From NCBI GenBank assembly GCA_003169735.1, contig PNAP01000012.1, positions 1 to 39,628 on the forward strand: 39,628 nt of DNA, written 5' to 3'. Shown here in pieces: positions 14,706 to 23,001 of the stretch. The position numbers and the translations under genes are program-made. The first letter of the stretch is position 1, and each line of letters begins with the position of its first letter. The notes below the pieces were generated by a model. It did not search any database, had not been told where the DNA came from, and worked only from the letters and a program-made list of their open reading frames with translations. The DNA comes from Chloroflexota bacterium (GTDB lineage Bacteria; Chloroflexota; Limnocylindria; Limnocylindrales; CSP1-4).

Positions 14706-15598
14706 GCGCCCGAGCCAGCGTCGTTCGGGTCCACTTCTCCGGCGCGCTCGCGCACGATGCGTTCCAGCTGGCGCATCACGACCTCCGGTCGCTCATCGCG
14801 CAGCAGCGGCATGGCGATGCGCTCGCGCCGCACCTCCGCCCGGTCGATCTCCACGAAGAACAGCCCCTCGTCGTGGAGTGGCGCCTGGAAGAGCGTCGCG
14901 CCGGTCGGCGAGATGACCTCCGAACCGCCCCAGAAGGTGATCGATTCCTCGACGCCGACGCGATTGACGAAGACCACGAAGGACGTGGTGAGTTGCGCGT
15001 AGGTGCGCGCCAGCGTGCGCCAGGAGGTCGCCGTGCCGAGCCCGACCTCGTTGACGGCGGCCACGTCGCGTCCCGGCGACGACGAGATGTTGATGAGCAC
15101 CTGCGCCCCGTCGAGGGCCAACAGGTTCGGCGTCGCGAGGTGCCAGAAGTCCTCGCAGATGCAGATGCCGAGCGACAGCCCGAGCCGGCTCGGTGTCGCC
15201 GCGAGGATCGATCCTGACCCGAAGAAGCGCCGCTCGTCGAACAGCCCGTAGTTGGCCAGGAAGACCTTGCGGTGGACGTGGCGGAGCTCGCCGTCCTCCA
15301 GCAGGGCCGCGGCGATGAAGAGCCGGTGATCGTCCGATTCCTCGACGAAGCCGACCACCGCGGATAGGCCCTTCGTGTCGGACGCCAGTGCGGCAAGCCG
15401 CGGATCGTCGAGGCGCATGGCGACCTCGGCATTGAGGTCCTGGAGGAGATAGCCGGTCAGCCCGAGCTCCGGGAAGACGACAAGATCGGCGCCACCCTGC
15501 CGAGCCTCGGCCAGGAGGGCATGGTGGCGCTCGAGGTTGTCTTCCAGCGCCCCGAGTCGTGGCGCCATCTGGGCGAGCGCGATGCGCAACGGCTCCAT
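14702..15598 (-). CDS. Nitrilase-superfamily amidohydrolase, probable glutaminase subunit of NAD+ synthetase
   Basis: 298 residues. Nitrilase fold with the Glu-Lys-Cys triad visible: Glu44 in VVFPELGLTGY, Lys111 in HRKVFLANYGLFDERRFF and Cys148 in GICICEDFW. The RKVFLxNYGLFDE block is the form seen in the glutaminase domain of fused NAD synthetases rather than in general amidases. With nadE overlapping its stop codon, the likely job is to hydrolyse glutamine and deliver ammonia to NadE. Start at the ATG 15598, where similarity begins (MEPLRIALAQMAP); upstream frame is non-coding. Head gene of a minus-strand operon, divergent from the ABC operon that starts at 15874. The role as NadE partner is inference from motif and position. 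Confidence 0.88.
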   Translation of the reverse strand: MEPLRIALAQMAPRLGALEDNLERHHALLAEARQGGADLVVFPELGLTGYLLQDLNAEVAMRLDDPRLAALASDTKGLSAVVGFVEESDDHRLFIAAALLEDGELRHVHRKVFLANYGLFDERRFFGSGSILAATPSRLGLSLGICICEDFWHLATPNLLALDGAQVLINISSSPGRDVAAVNEVGLGTATSWRTLARTYAQLTTSFVVFVNRVGVEESITFWGGSEVISPTGATLFQAPLHDEGLFFVEIDRAEVRRERIAMPLLRDERPEVVMRQLERIVRERAGEVDPNDAGSGA

Positions 15599-15658
15599 GC
15601 CGCGGAGTGTAGGCGCTCGGGACAGGTCGTCTGAGCACCCGGGAGCGCCAGTCGATGG

Positions 15659-15688
15659 TTGCGATGCGCATCGCGGCCGTGCTAGGCT
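15659..15688 (+). promoter_or_regulatory. Possible sigma-70 promoter for ABC operon 1
   Basis: TTGCGA (15659-15664) and TAGGCT (15683-15688) are separated by 18 bases in the divergent intergenic region. Transcription would start near 15695, leaving about 180 bases of untranslated leader before the SBP gene. The 5'-most part of this 275-base gap, next to the amidotransferase gene, shows nothing else I can name. Confidence 0.35.
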
Positions 15689-15873
15689 CCCTCGACTGTG
15701 CGAAGGGCGATCGGTTGCGCTGCAACCAGAGCCTGGATGCGGTGCCAGCAATGGGCGTGGTGGGCCGGGACGAGTCGCCGAAGCGTCGCAGGGGCGGCCG
15801 GCCAGGGTTCCATCACTCTCGCGGGAGAGCGGCCGCGGCGAGCACAGGCAGAAGTGAGGAGGATCAGCGGAGC

Positions 15874-17829
15874 ATGACTCGACGACCCAGGTGGTTGTCC
15901 TTATTCACCATCACGGTGGTGGCATCGCTCGCCATCTCGGCCTGCACCGGCCAGGGCGCCTCGCCGACGCCAGCGCCGACCCCCGCGCCGACCCCGAGCC
16001 CGGTCACCACACCGGCACCGACGGGTACCCCGGTCGCGACCGGAACGCCGGCCGCCACCCCCACCGCGACCGCGGCGGAATCGGCATCGCCCAGCACCGG
16101 CCCGACCGCGACCCCCGGTCCGACCGGCACCCCCTATCCGACGCCGCTGGCGAAGCCGCCGGCCCCCGCCGAGGGCGTGACCGACTATCCGGATCCGTCG
16201 TACGGCACGGTCGACTGCAAGGCCGGGACGTTCAACGGCCTGCCGTATGCCGGCAACCTCAAAGAGATGAAGACGACCGCGGATGGCAAGGGAGTCGAAT
16301 TCGACTTCTGCAACCCGGACGTGGCCTTTCTGTCGCAGATCGCCTTCCAGGCGCTCGAGATCGACGACGCCGGCTACCTCATCGCCAACATGGGCACGAC
16401 GCCCGGTTCAGGCGCGATCCTCAACACCCCCAATGGCACGGGTCCCTACTCGTTGACCAGTTGGGACAAGGGCACCCGCATGGACTTCACCGCCAACCCC
16501 AACTATTGGGGAACGCAGCCCTTGACCAAGAACCTGGAGCTCCAGTGGAGCGACCAGGCGGCTTCCCGGCTGGTCGCGCTCCAGGCAGGGACCATCGACG
16601 GCATGGACAACCCCGGCACCGGGGACATCGCCACGATCAAAGCCGATCCCACCCTGGCGTTCTACCCGCGCGAAGGCCTGAACACCTTCTACGTGGGCAT
16701 GAACAACACGGACAAGCCGTGGGACAACCTCGACGTGCGCACGGCCATCGCCCAGGCGATCGACCGCCAGAAGCTGGTCGACAGCTACTACCCGCCCGGC
16801 TCCGAAGTGGCCAAGTACTTCACCCCGTGCGCCATCCCTGACGCCTGCGGTGGTGACGACTACTGGAGCTACGATCCGGCCGCAGCCAAGGCCGAATTCG
16901 ACAAGGGCATGGCGGCAGAAGGCCTGGATCCGTCCACCTTCACCACCAAGCTGTCCTTCCGGGCCGCCGTCCGCGGCTACCTCCCGGATCCGCCGACCAT
17001 CGCCCAGGAGATCGCCAACGAGCTCCAGACGAACCTCGGCATCACGGTCACGCTGGACCTCCAGGACTCCGGTACGTTCCTGGACAACAACGCGGCCGGC
17101 AAGCTCGACGGGCTGTTCATGCTCGGCTGGGGCGCCGACTTCCCGGATGCCAGCGACTTCTTCGACTACCACTTCGGGCTCGGCTCCGGCGCCAAGTTCG
17201 GTACGCCGTTCCCCGATCTCGTGGATGCCATCAAGACGGGTGACCAGTCTGCCGACGACGCCGCACGAACGGCCGCCTACACGACCGCCAACAACCTCAT
17301 CAAGAAGTACGTCCCCGCGGTCATCATCGCCCACGGCGGCTCCGGTGCTGCCTACAAGGCTGACGTCAAGAATGCCGTTGCGGCTCCCCTCGAGGAACAG
17401 TTCTGGACGATGCAGGCAGCCGACCGCGACACGCTGACCTTCATGCAGAACGCCGAACCACTCAGCCTCTACTGCGGCGATGAATCGGACGGCGAGACCA
17501 TCCGAGCCTGTAACCAGGTCAAGGAATCGCTCTACCAGTACGCTCCCGACGACACGACCACGAGCCCGGCACTCGCCACTGGCTGCACTTCGAACGCCGA
17601 CCTCACGGTCTGGACGTGCGCGCTTCGCCAGGGCGTCAAGTTCCAGAACGGAGCCGCGTTCGGCCCCGATGACGTGATCATGTCGTTCGCCGCCCAGTGG
17701 GACACCCTCAACGCCCTCCACGTGGGTCGTACGGGTGACTTCGAGTACTGGGATTCGCTCATCGGCCAGGGCAAGCTCAACCCGACGGGTCCGTGCGGGC
17801 TCGCCAACACGGCACCTTGCTCCCCGTGA
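15874..17829 (+). CDS. Peptide-type ABC transporter substrate-binding lipoprotein, circularly permuted order
   Basis: 651 residues. Signal peptide with lipobox ISAC (Cys24), then a P/T-rich tether to about residue 100, so the binding domain is held outside the membrane. It belongs to SBP_bac_5 (oligopeptide/dipeptide binding), but block order is unusual. Residues 136-510 contain blocks that normally follow the first 130 residues: NGTGPYSLTSWDKG (187-200), NPNYWG (208-213), NLDVRTAIAQAIDRQKLV (285-302), and GLFMLGWGADFPDASDFF (413-430). Residues 517-626 then hold the normal N-terminal blocks: MQNAEPLSLYCGDE, ALATGCTSNADLTVWTCALR, QGVKFQNGAAFGPDDVIMSF. Start ATG at 15874 follows GAGGAGG (15856-15862). 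First gene of ABC operon 1; a strong hairpin separates it from the permease gene. Substrate not predictable. Confidence 0.88.
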   Translation: MTRRPRWLSLFTITVVASLAISACTGQGASPTPAPTPAPTPSPVTTPAPTGTPVATGTPAATPTATAAESASPSTGPTATPGPTGTPYPTPLAKPPAPAEGVTDYPDPSYGTVDCKAGTFNGLPYAGNLKEMKTTADGKGVEFDFCNPDVAFLSQIAFQALEIDDAGYLIANMGTTPGSGAILNTPNGTGPYSLTSWDKGTRMDFTANPNYWGTQPLTKNLELQWSDQAASRLVALQAGTIDGMDNPGTGDIATIKADPTLAFYPREGLNTFYVGMNNTDKPWDNLDVRTAIAQAIDRQKLVDSYYPPGSEVAKYFTPCAIPDACGGDDYWSYDPAAAKAEFDKGMAAEGLDPSTFTTKLSFRAAVRGYLPDPPTIAQEIANELQTNLGITVTLDLQDSGTFLDNNAAGKLDGLFMLGWGADFPDASDFFDYHFGLGSGAKFGTPFPDLVDAIKTGDQSADDAARTAAYTTANNLIKKYVPAVIIAHGGSGAAYKADVKNAVAAPLEEQFWTMQAADRDTLTFMQNAEPLSLYCGDESDGETIRACNQVKESLYQYAPDDTTTSPALATGCTSNADLTVWTCALRQGVKFQNGAAFGPDDVIMSFAAQWDTLNALHVGRTGDFEYWDSLIGQGKLNPTGPCGLANTAPCSP

Positions 17830-17871
17830 CGAACGGTCGAGGAGCCGGGTAACCTCGGCTCACGACTTCGG

Positions 17872-17902
17872 ATGGGCGCCGGCCGACGTGGTCGGCGCCC
17901 AT
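17872..17902 (+). terminator. Hairpin between SBP gene and first permease of ABC operon 1
   Basis: ATGGGCG at 17872-17878 pairs with CGCCCAT at 17896-17902, and CCGAC 17883-17887 with GTCGG 17891-17895, leaving a 4-base bulge and a GTG loop. It is 43 bases after the SBP stop and is not followed by a T run. Such hairpins often act as partial terminators or 3'-end stabilisers that leave the SBP message in excess over permease message. Confidence 0.5.
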
Positions 17903-17959
17903 TCATACTTCCGGGATACTGCTCACCATCCAGGCCCTTAACCAGAGACGCCTTGATCG

Positions 17960-19039
17960 ATGGCCCGCTACATCATTCGTCGCCTGCTGCTCAGCGTGCC
18001 GATCCTCGTCGGAATCATCTTCCTGGTCTTCGTGCTCGCGCGGGTCATCCCCGGGAACCCGTGCGTGGACGCGCTGGGCGAGCGAGCGACGATCCAGCAG
18101 GTCAGTGCCTGCCAGGCGCGATTCGGCCTGGACCTGCCGATCTGGAACCAGTTCGTCATCTACATCCAGCAGATCGCCGGCGGCGACCTCGGCACGTCAT
18201 TCCGGCTCCACGAACCCGTGACCGACCTGGTCATCCAGCGCCTCCCGACCACGGTCGAGCTGAGCTTCTACGCGCTGATCTTCGCGATCTCGGTCGGCGT
18301 CCCGCTCGGGATCGTCTCGGCGTACCGCCGCGGTTCCAAGGTCGATGTCGGCAGCATGGTCATCGCCAACCTCGGCTTCTCGACGCCGGTCTTCGTGCTC
18401 GGCCTGGTGATGGCCTTCCTGTTCGCCGTCACGCTCAAGGGCACGTTCCTGTCGTTACCACCCGGCGGCCGGCTGAGCCCCGGTGTCGTCGTGCAGCCGC
18501 TGGACAAGGTCTGGGGGATCTTTCACGGTGCCACGGGTCCGCTCGACTCGCTGCTCACCTTCATCTCCGGTTTCTACTCGTTGACGGCGCTGATCACCTT
18601 CCAGTGGAACGCGCTGGTTGACACCCTGCGGCACTTGTTGCTGCCCGCCATCGCGCTCGGCACCATCCCGATGGCCATCATCGCGCGCATCACGCGTTCG
18701 AGCCTGCTTGACGTGATGGGTCGCGACTATGTCCGCACCGCCCACGCCAAGGGGCTCTCCAACTGGCTGGTCCTCGTTCGCCACGCGCTCCCGAACGCGA
18801 TGCTGCCGGTGGTCACCATCATCGGCCTCCAGGTCGGCCTGCTGTTGAGTGGCGCCGTGTTGACGGAGACGGTCTTCAACCTGGCGGGCGTGGGCAGCGC
18901 CCTCGTGAGTGCGATCGAGAGCCGGGACTACGTTGTGGTACAGGGATTCGTGATCGTCATCGCGATCATCTTCATGGCAGTCAACCTGCTCGTCGACATC
19001 TCGTATGCCTACCTCGACCCGCGCGTGAGGCTGAGTTAG
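17960..19039 (+). CDS. Peptide-type ABC transporter permease, DppB/OppB family (operon 1)
   Basis: 359 residues. Inner-membrane channel half of a peptide-type importer. N-terminus MARYIIRRLLLSVPILVGI is the classic DppB start with the first membrane helix; ARVIPGNPC follows where the family has PGDP. Family length is about 310-340; the extra comes from a loop of about 50 residues (SLPPGGRLSPG to YSLTALITF) between membrane segments. The cytoplasmic EAA loop is present near DYVRTAHAKGLSNWLVLVRH and the C-terminus YLDPRVRLS is canonical. Start ATG at 17960 is fixed by the family N-terminus. Co-transcribed with the following permease 3 bases downstream. Confidence 0.93.
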   Translation: MARYIIRRLLLSVPILVGIIFLVFVLARVIPGNPCVDALGERATIQQVSACQARFGLDLPIWNQFVIYIQQIAGGDLGTSFRLHEPVTDLVIQRLPTTVELSFYALIFAISVGVPLGIVSAYRRGSKVDVGSMVIANLGFSTPVFVLGLVMAFLFAVTLKGTFLSLPPGGRLSPGVVVQPLDKVWGIFHGATGPLDSLLTFISGFYSLTALITFQWNALVDTLRHLLLPAIALGTIPMAIIARITRSSLLDVMGRDYVRTAHAKGLSNWLVLVRHALPNAMLPVVTIIGLQVGLLLSGAVLTETVFNLAGVGSALVSAIESRDYVVVQGFVIVIAIIFMAVNLLVDISYAYLDPRVRLS

Positions 19040-19042
19040 CCG

Positions 19043-20062
19043 ATGGGGCCGGGAAGCCAGGGTCCGTATCACGGCCAGGCCGAGGGTCTGGCCGACGTCG
19101 TCCTCGCGGAGCGGCGTGACCAGCCGCCGCTCGGGACGCCGCCCGACTACGCGGTTGATCGGCCGAAGAGCCAGCGACCTGCCAGCCTCTGGCGCGACAC
19201 CCTGCGCAACGTCCTCCACCAGCGGTCCGCCGTCGTCGGCTTGATCATCCTCGGCCTGCTGGCGCTGATGGCCATCTTCGCGGCGCAGATCAGCCCGTAC
19301 GACCCCATCAAACAATCCTTCGACACGGAAGGGTTCCTCCAGAGAGCCGCGCCGTGCATCCATCTGCTGGGCTGCTCGTCCGACCATACGGAGCACCTGT
19401 TCGGCCTGGACAGCAACTACCGCGACGTGTTCTCGCGCGTCGTCTTCGGAGCGCGGATCTCGCTGGTCATCGGTTTCGAGATCGTCGGCTTCGCCATCGT
19501 CGTCGGCTCGATGCTGGGCGGGATCGCCGGCTTCGCCGGCGGCCGGCTGGACACCCTGATCATGCGCATCATGGACGTGTTCCTGGTGTTCCCTGCCCTG
19601 CTGCTTGCGATCGCCATCGTCACCGTGCTCGGCAACGGACTCGTCAACGCGCAGCTCGCCATCGGTCTCGTGGGCATCCCCATCTATGCCCGGATCATGC
19701 GCGCGTAGGTCCTGACCGTGCGCGAGAACGACTATGTCACTGCGTCGCGGGCGCTGGGCGAGACGCCGATCGGGATCCTCCTTCGCCGCGTGCTGCCCAA
19801 CTCGCTGACGCCGATCATCGTCGCGGGGACGCTGGGCATCGGCGGCGCGGTGCTGGACGTCGCCGCGCTCTCCTTCCTCGGCCTGGGCGCGGACCTCCGC
19901 ACGCCGGAGTGGGGCTCGATGATCGGTCTCGAGCGCAATAACGTGTTCTCGGCCCCGCACCTGCTGTTCTTTCCGGGGCTGATGCTCACCCTCACGGTGC
20001 TCGGCTTCAACCTGCTCGGTGACGGCGTCCGCGACGCTCTCGATCCCAGGCTCAACCGATGA
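19043..20062 (+). pseudogene. Peptide-type ABC transporter permease, DppC/OppC family (operon 1), interrupted by an in-frame TAG
   Basis: Frame +2 encodes a full DppC-type permease in two pieces: 221 residues from ATG 19043 to a TAG at 19706-19708, then 117 residues in the same frame to the normal TGA at 20060-20062. Upstream: cytoplasmic leader, first helix at SAVVGLIILGLLALMAIF, and helices through IVTVLGNGLVNAQLAIGLVG. The break falls at YARIMRA-stop-VLTVREND, about ten residues before the EAA loop (DYVTASRALG). The paralogue at 25306-26241 reads LVRASFLSLREADF, placing Ser at the stop; TCG to TAG needs one change. Everything downstream is well conserved, so the lesion is recent, a sequencing/assembly error, or read through. 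A GTG at 19718 could restart, but would give a half-permease. Overlaps the ATPase start (ATGA). Confidence 0.85.
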
Positions 20063-21213
20063 GCGCGCACCTGCCGTTCCGCCGCTCGGCCGACCAGAAG
20101 GCCGCGGACACCGCTGCGACGGCAGCTGCCGCAACGTCCGCGCGCGCGGCCCGCATGGGCGACGGCGTCGTGCTGGACGTGCGCGACCTGCGCACCTCGT
20201 TCCACACTCGCGACGGGGTCGTGCAGGCCGTCAGCGGTATCAGCTTCACCGTCAACCACGGCGAGATCCTCGGCCTCGTCGGGGAATCCGGATGCGGCAA
20301 GAGCGTGACTTCGCTCTCCATCCTGGGGTTGAACGCCGAGGGCGCGAAGGTCGAGGGCGGCCCGGTCCTCTTCGATGGCCGAGACCTGCTGAGCATGCCG
20401 GCGGACGAGCTGCGGAAGCTGCGCGGCGATCGGATCGCCATGATCTTCCAACAGCCGACGTCGTCGCTCAATCCGGTCATGGACGTCGGGACGCAGCTCT
20501 CCGAGGTCCTCGAGATCCACCGCAACATGACCCGCAAGGCGGCCCGAGTCCGTGTCGTGGAGCTGTTGCGGATGGTGGGCATCCCAGACCCGACGCGTCG
20601 CATCGATTCGTTCCCTCACGAGATGTCGGGCGGCATGGCGCAACGCGTGATGATCGCCATGGCGTTGGCGTGCGAACCCGAATTGCTCATCGCCGACGAG
20701 CCGACGACCGCTCTTGACGTGACCATCCAGGCCCAGATCCTGGACCTGATGCGAGTCCTGCAGAAGGAGACCGGCACGGCCATCGTGCTCATCACCCACG
20801 ACCTCGGTGTCGTCGCCGAGATGTGCGACCGCGTGGCCGTCATGTACGCCGGCGAGATCGTGGAGCAGACCGACGTCAGGACGCTCTTCGCGGACCCGAA
20901 GCATCCCTACACGCGCGGACTGATCGGATCGGTGCCGGTCCCCGGCGTGATCAAGGACGAGCTGGACACCATCCAAGGCAACGTACCGAACCTCATCGAC
21001 CTGCCGCCGGGCTGTCGGTTCGCGCCGCGCTGTACGGCACGGATCGAGCATGGCAACGTCCTGGCCGAGCGACTCCACCCGGAGTTGCTTCCCCTGCAGG
21101 GCGGGCACGAGGTCCGTTGCTGGCTCTATCACACCGTCGACGGGAGGCCCCGTCCATCGATGGATGCGTATCCTGATGCCGCCGATGTCCCCGGCATGGC
21201 GGCCGCCCGATGA
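20059..21213 (+). CDS. Peptide-type ABC transporter ATPase, DppD/OppD family (operon 1)
   Basis: 384 residues. Cytoplasmic ATPase that powers the importer. Walker A GESGCGKS at 75-82, Q-loop [11 protein letters not shown], signature MSGGMAQR, Walker [13 protein letters not shown] and the switch His in ITHDLG are all intact. The C-terminal oligopeptide-transporter extension begins CRFAPRC, but the third cysteine of the usual four (PYxxxRC) is missing here (TARIEHGNV), while the last (VRC) is kept; the iron-sulphur ligand set therefore looks incomplete. The first 33 residues are an Ala-rich extension; an ATG at 20155 (Met33) is an alternative start, but ATG 20059 overlaps the permease stop as ATGA. 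Lies between the permease and the second ATPase. Confidence 0.93.
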   Translation: MSAHLPFRRSADQKAADTAATAAAATSARAARMGDGVVLDVRDLRTSFHTRDGVVQAVSGISFTVNHGEILGLVGESGCGKSVTSLSILGLNAEGAKVEGGPVLFDGRDLLSMPADELRKLRGDRIAMIFQQPTSSLNPVMDVGTQLSEVLEIHRNMTRKAARVRVVELLRMVGIPDPTRRIDSFPHEMSGGMAQRVMIAMALACEPELLIADEPTTALDVTIQAQILDLMRVLQKETGTAIVLITHDLGVVAEMCDRVAVMYAGEIVEQTDVRTLFADPKHPYTRGLIGSVPVPGVIKDELDTIQGNVPNLIDLPPGCRFAPRCTARIEHGNVLAERLHPELLPLQGGHEVRCWLYHTVDGRPRPSMDAYPDAADVPGMAAAR

Positions 21214-22412
21214 CCATCGCACGCCTGGCCACCGATGTCAGGCCGGTGACCGGGGGCGTTGCTGACCCGGACGCAAAACCACTCGTCGAACTGCGCGACC
21301 TGGTCAAGCGGTTCCCGATCAAGGGCGGCATCCTTCAGCGTACCGTCGCCGAGGTCCAGGCCGTCGATGGCGTCAACCTCCGGATCATGCGTGGCGAGAC
21401 CCTTGGGCTCGTCGGCGAGTCCGGATGCGGAAAGACGACCGTCGGACGGCTCCTGCTCCGCCTCATCGAGCCGACCTCCGGCCAGATCATGTTCGATGGG
21501 GACGACATCACGAAGTTGCGCGGCTCGACGCTGCGCCACTACCGCCGGCGGATGCAGATCATCTTCCAGGATCCGTATGCATCGCTCGATCCGCGCACGC
21601 CCATCGGCGACAGCATCGGCGAGGGCCTGCGCATCCACAGGATCGGCAACAGCGCCGAACGGCGCGAGCGCGTGCGCAAGATGATGGATGTCGTGGGGCT
21701 CCAGCCGTACCACGCGCGGCGCTATCCGCACGAGTTCAGCGGTGGCCAGCGGCAGCGCATCGGCATCGCGCGCGCCCTGGTGCTGGAACCGGACCTGGTC
21801 GTCTGCGACGAGCCCGTCTCCGCTCTCGATGTCTCGATCCAGGCCCAGGTCCTCAACCTGCTCCGGTCACTCCAACGCGAACTCGGCCTGACCTTCCTCT
21901 TCATCGCCCACAACATGGGCGTGGTCGAGCACATCAGCGACCGCGTCGCGGTGATGTACCTCGGGCGGGTCGAGGAGATCACCGACCGCGAGACGATCTA
22001 TCGCGACCCCCGGCATCCGTACACGCAGGCGCTGATGTCGGCCATCCCGATCCCCGATCCGGTACTGCGGCGCAAACGGATCATCCTTCACGGTGACGTC
22101 CCGAGCCCGGTCAACCCGCCCAGCGGCTGCAACTTCCATCCCCGGTGCTGGCTACGCAGCCGACTCGACGATCCGGCCATCTGCGCCGACGAGAACCCGC
22201 CGCTGCTGGACTATCGGCCGGACCACCGCGTGGCGTGCCACTTCGCGGATAGGAGTCGCGCGGAACTCGACAAGGACCTTCCCGTCTCCTCCCCGACCGA
22301 CGCCGAACAGCCGGCGACGATCCTGGCGGGCGATGCCATCGGCCGGATGGACGAGCGGCCGACGATCACGGGAAGTCCCCAGGCGCCGTTCGAACCCCCG
22401 GTCGGACCGTGA
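21210..22412 (+). CDS. Peptide-type ABC transporter ATPase, DppF/OppF family (operon 1)
   Basis: 400 residues. Second ATPase of the heterodimer. Walker [10 protein letters not shown] at 70-78, [20 protein letters not shown], signature [15 protein letters not shown], Walker [13 protein letters not shown] and switch region [11 protein letters not shown], typical of the DppF type. All four extension cysteines are present ([15 protein letters not shown]), in contrast to its partner. About 55 residues of low-complexity tail follow after [10 protein letters not shown] 21210 overlaps the previous stop as ATGA. Followed, again overlapping, by a small lipoprotein gene. Confidence 0.95.
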   Translation: MTIARLATDVRPVTGGVADPDAKPLVELRDLVKRFPIKGGILQRTVAEVQAVDGVNLRIMRGETLGLVGESGCGKTTVGRLLLRLIEPTSGQIMFDGDDITKLRGSTLRHYRRRMQIIFQDPYASLDPRTPIGDSIGEGLRIHRIGNSAERRERVRKMMDVVGLQPYHARRYPHEFSGGQRQRIGIARALVLEPDLVVCDEPVSALDVSIQAQVLNLLRSLQRELGLTFLFIAHNMGVVEHISDRVAVMYLGRVEEITDRETIYRDPRHPYTQALMSAIPIPDPVLRRKRIILHGDVPSPVNPPSGCNFHPRCWLRSRLDDPAICADENPPLLDYRPDHRVACHFADRSRAELDKDLPVSSPTDAEQPATILAGDAIGRMDERPTITGSPQAPFEPPVGP

Positions 22413-22987
22413 TGCGAGCCCCTCGTGGTGTCGCGTGGCTGGCGGCCCTCGCACTCCTCCTCGGCCTGGCCGGGGGCTGTGCCTCACCGCGGCCAACGGC
22501 GACCCCCTGCGCCGTACCGACCCCGCGGGATACCAGCCCTGCCTCGAGCGGCCGCCCGACCCACGCCTACCCCGATCTGGAGGATCTGATCCCGACCGAC
22601 ATCGGCTGCCAGATCCTTCAGTCGGCGAGCGTGGTGAGTGATCCGTCGCTTCAAGACCCGAAGACGTTACGCGTGCTGTCTCGCCTGGGCCGAACAGCCG
22701 CCGACCTCGAGGTCGCGACCGCCGGCAGCGCAGCGGTCGACGTGACCATCGACGCGTTGAGAGTGGTGGGAGCCACGGGCCCGGCCGCAGCCGCCGCGTT
22801 CCAGGCTGAGGACCAGGGCGACCCGACCACGACCTCCGTCTACGGGACCGCCACCATCGCCGGCAAGTCGGTCTCGACGCGCACGACCGCCTCGGAGACG
22901 GAGTACATCTATGCGATCGGCAGCGTCATGTTCGTCGTCTCGGGCAGCGCGACGCTGGTCGCCGAGGCGATCGGCAAGCTCCCCTGA
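22409..22987 (+). CDS. Small predicted lipoprotein of unknown function at the end of ABC operon 1
   Basis: 192 residues. Hydrophobic leader [14 protein letters not shown] gives a lipobox LAGGC with the modified Cys at residue 24. A short P/T-rich linker follows, then a compact alpha/beta domain ([13 protein letters not shown] to EAIGKLP) with two further cysteines that I do not recognise. The ending ([22 protein letters not shown]) resembles a small beta-sheet domain of a type seen in Chloroflexota secreted proteins, but I cannot name a family. Two starts are possible: GTG 22409 (GTGA overlap with the ATPase stop) or ATG 22412. Co-transcription with the transporter suggests an accessory role at the membrane; this is inference only. 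Confidence 0.7.
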   Translation: MMRAPRGVAWLAALALLLGLAGGCASPRPTATPCAVPTPRDTSPASSGRPTHAYPDLEDLIPTDIGCQILQSASVVSDPSLQDPKTLRVLSRLGRTAADLEVATAGSAAVDVTIDALRVVGATGPAAAAAFQAEDQGDPTTTSVYGTATIAGKSVSTRTTASETEYIYAIGSVMFVVSGSATLVAEAIGKLP

Positions 22988-23001
22988 CGGGAGCCGTCAG
23001 G
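22983..23001. terminator. Bidirectional hairpin carrying both stop codons of the convergent ABC operons
   Basis: CCTGACGG (22983-22990), loop gag, CCGTCAGG (22994-23001): a perfect 8-bp stem. The TGA of the plus-strand lipoprotein (22985-22987) lies in the left arm and the TGA of the minus-strand ATPase (22999-22997) in the right arm. No T run follows on either strand. Only 9 bases separate the two genes. Confidence 0.6.

Noticed and set aside
15874-17829. Gene fusion or truncation as the cause of the odd SBP domain order
   Set aside because: Each expected block appears exactly once and total length is normal after the tether, which fits permutation better than fusion or loss.
19043-20062. 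Genome-wide recoding of TAG as an explanation for the interrupted permease
   Set aside because: TAG ends several intact genes here (7392, 10292, 19039) at their expected C-termini.
18455-20134. 559-residue minus-strand open frame across the operon 1 permeases
   Set aside because: Composition is Asp/Arg/His-rich antisense of hydrophobic permease codons; no motif and no ribosome site.
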